Shown: positions 5,957 through 6,496 of the stretch, in pieces
Layout: each line of letters begins with the position of its first letter
How positions within the stretch are numbered: position 1 is the stretch's first letter
Assembly: GCA_018399295.1 (NCBI GenBank)
Contig: JAGYOO010000081.1
Span: 1-6,496, forward strand
DNA from: Candidatus Omnitrophota bacterium
Lineage (GTDB): Bacteria; Omnitrophota; Gorgyraeia; B26-G9
Direction of reading: 5' to 3'
Length of the DNA: 6,496 nucleotides
Program-made: the position numbers and the translations under genes
The notes under the pieces: model-generated
What the model saw: only the letters and a program-made list of their open reading frames with translations
The model's database searches: none
What the model was told of the DNA's origin: nothing

Positions 5957-5991
5957 TTTTTTCCGACTTCCGACCTCTGACTTCCGACCTC
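5957..5991 (-). repeat. Right heptamer block, inverted relative to the left block
   Basis: Read on the minus strand from 5991, the units are GAGGTCG, GAAGTCA, GAGGTCG, GAAGTCG and GAAAAAA. Phase and unit length match the left block, and the innermost unit again changes to GAAAA. The outer edge lies 13 bp from the groEL terminator stem. Confidence 0.85.
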
Positions 5992-6004
5992 GGTGAGGCA
6001 TTGA

Positions 6005-6044
6005 AAAGAGAAAAGGCCGCGAATGACCGCGGCCTTTTCTCTTT
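6005..6044 (-). terminator. Strong intrinsic terminator after groEL (nearly symmetric)
   Basis: A perfect 17-bp stem (6005-6021 with 6028-6044) encloses a 6-nt loop. The core is GC-rich (GGCCGCG) and the lower part is A-rich on one arm and T-rich on the other, so RNA from the minus strand ends in CCTTTTCTCTTTTC. It starts 16 nt past the groEL stop. The symmetry means it could also stop plus-strand transcription. It isolates groEL from guaB3. Confidence 0.92.
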
Positions 6045-6060
6045 ACAGTTTACTTCCTTA

Positions 6061-6496
6061 TCAATACATTCCGCCCATTCCGCCGCCCATTCCAGCGGGC
6101 ATTCCGCCGCCGGGCATTCCTGCGGATTTTTCTTCTTCTTTGATATCCGTGATCAGGGTCTCAGTCGTAAGCAGCAGACCGGCAATACTGGCCGCGTTTT
6201 CCAGCGCGGTCCGGCTTACCTTGGCCGGATCAAGCACTCCAGCCTCGATCATATCCACATACTCGTTCTTGTTGACATCGAAACCGATGTTGCCCTTCTC
6301 CTGTTTAACCCTCTGCACGACGACCGAACCTTCCAGTCCGCCATTATTCGCCAACTGCCGAATCGGAGCCTCAAGGGCGCGCAAAACGATATCAACTCCG
6401 ATCTGTTCATCTCCGACAAGTTTCATCTTCAGCAGAACAGAAGACGCGCGGATAAGTCCGACACCGCCTCCGGGCACGATTCCCTCTTCTACCGCG
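6061..6496 (-). CDS. groEL: Chaperonin GroEL, C-terminal part (5' end beyond the window)
   Basis: The visible 144 residues are the C-terminal quarter of the 60-kDa chaperonin, which encloses unfolded proteins in an ATP-driven double ring with GroES. The frame enters at the right edge as [18 protein letters not shown], the conserved segment just after the catalytic Asp of the ATPase. It continues through the second equatorial domain ([16 protein letters not shown]). It ends in the Gly/Met-rich flexible tail ([19 protein letters not shown]) typical of GroEL that lines the cavity floor. The upstream stretch has no start codon of its own that should be used; the GTG near 6477 is an internal Val. 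A strong terminator follows directly. groES is expected upstream in the usual groESL operon but is outside the window. Confidence 0.97.
   Translation of the reverse strand, partial: AVEEGIVPGGGVGLIRASSVLLKMKLVGDEQIGVDIVLRALEAPIRQLANNGGLEGSVVVQRVKQEKGNIGFDVNKNEYVDMIEAGVLDPAKVSRTALENAASIAGLLLTTETLITDIKEEEKSAGMPGGGMPAGMGGGMGGMY

Larger units (their letters stand above)
5749..5991. repeat. Gene-free repeat element bounded by inverted heptamer blocks
   Basis: This AT-rich, purine-skewed 243-bp stretch fills most of the groEL-guaB3 gap and has no plausible coding frame. Each end carries five tandem heptamers of consensus GAAGTCR, pointing inward on opposite strands. The outer copies are degenerate and the innermost copies change to GAAAA-type. 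The two 35-bp ends agree at 28 positions when aligned unit by unit. Inside are nonamer repeats (5797-5823), a related purine cluster (5900-5924), a 7-bp inverted repeat (5833-5839 with 5878-5884) and a 7-bp stem (5926-5932 with 5942-5948). It resembles a non-autonomous or slippage-derived intergenic repeat. No transposase, tRNA or CRISPR pattern is seen. Confidence 0.65.

Noticed and set aside
5926..5962. A plus-strand terminator: a 7-bp stem (CAGATTA/TAATCTG) followed by six T.
   Set aside because: The stem is AT-rich and weak, the T-run begins 8 nt after it, and no plus-strand gene precedes it. The T-run is also the innermost heptamer of the right block.
5749..5991. A CRISPR array.
   Set aside because: The repeats are 7 and 9 bp, directly tandem with no unique spacers, and the two blocks are in opposite orientation.

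Overview
The window is a compact bacterial chromosome segment. All six genes lie on the minus strand, so transcription runs from right to left. In that order they are: the 3' part of groEL (cut by the right edge), a gene-free stretch of about 400 bp, a CBS-less IMP dehydrogenase of the GuaB3 type, aspS (aspartyl-tRNA synthetase), a LysM lipoprotein, a PhoH-family ATPase (YbeZ-like), and the 5' half of a 7TM-HD membrane phosphohydrolase of the PgpH/YqfF family (cut by the left edge). The lipoprotein implies a diderm-compatible or at least lipoprotein-bearing envelope. The AspRS residues H31 and G83 suggest an organism that makes Asn-tRNA by the indirect GatCAB route. The mix of genes, the moderate GC and the GNRG-repeat LysM lipoprotein recall uncultivated lineages such as Omnitrophota. 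That placement is an impression only and was not tested by any search.

Region by region: groEL ends at 6061 and is followed 16 nt later by a strong 17-bp-stem terminator (6005-6044). The next stretch (5749-5991) is an AT-rich spacer bounded by inverted blocks of five heptamers each. It contains purine-rich nonamer tandem repeats and looks like a small non-coding repeat element. Next to it is a sigma70-type promoter (TTGACA, 17 bp, TAATAT; 5707-5735) with a 14-bp inverted repeat just downstream of the expected transcription start. This promoter should drive guaB3-aspS, which are 17 nt apart. A second, exact-consensus promoter (TTGACA, 17 bp, TATAAT; 2689-2717) lies across the aspS stop codon and should drive the lysM-phoH-HD set. 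No terminator separates aspS from that set, so read-through is also likely.

Functionally, guaB3 (purine metabolism) and aspS (translation) are housekeeping genes. PhoH followed directly by the 7TM-HD protein is the familiar start of the phoH-pgpH-ybeY cluster (RNA/ribosome metabolism and cyclic-dinucleotide turnover), so ybeY would be expected just beyond the left edge. The most notable signals are the heptamer-bounded intergenic element, a perfect 18-bp palindrome that places the aspS start codon in a hairpin loop with no Shine-Dalgarno visible, the exact-consensus promoter inside the aspS end, and a strongly shortened extracytoplasmic domain in the 7TM-HD protein. I see no clear sign of a wholly new multi-gene system.
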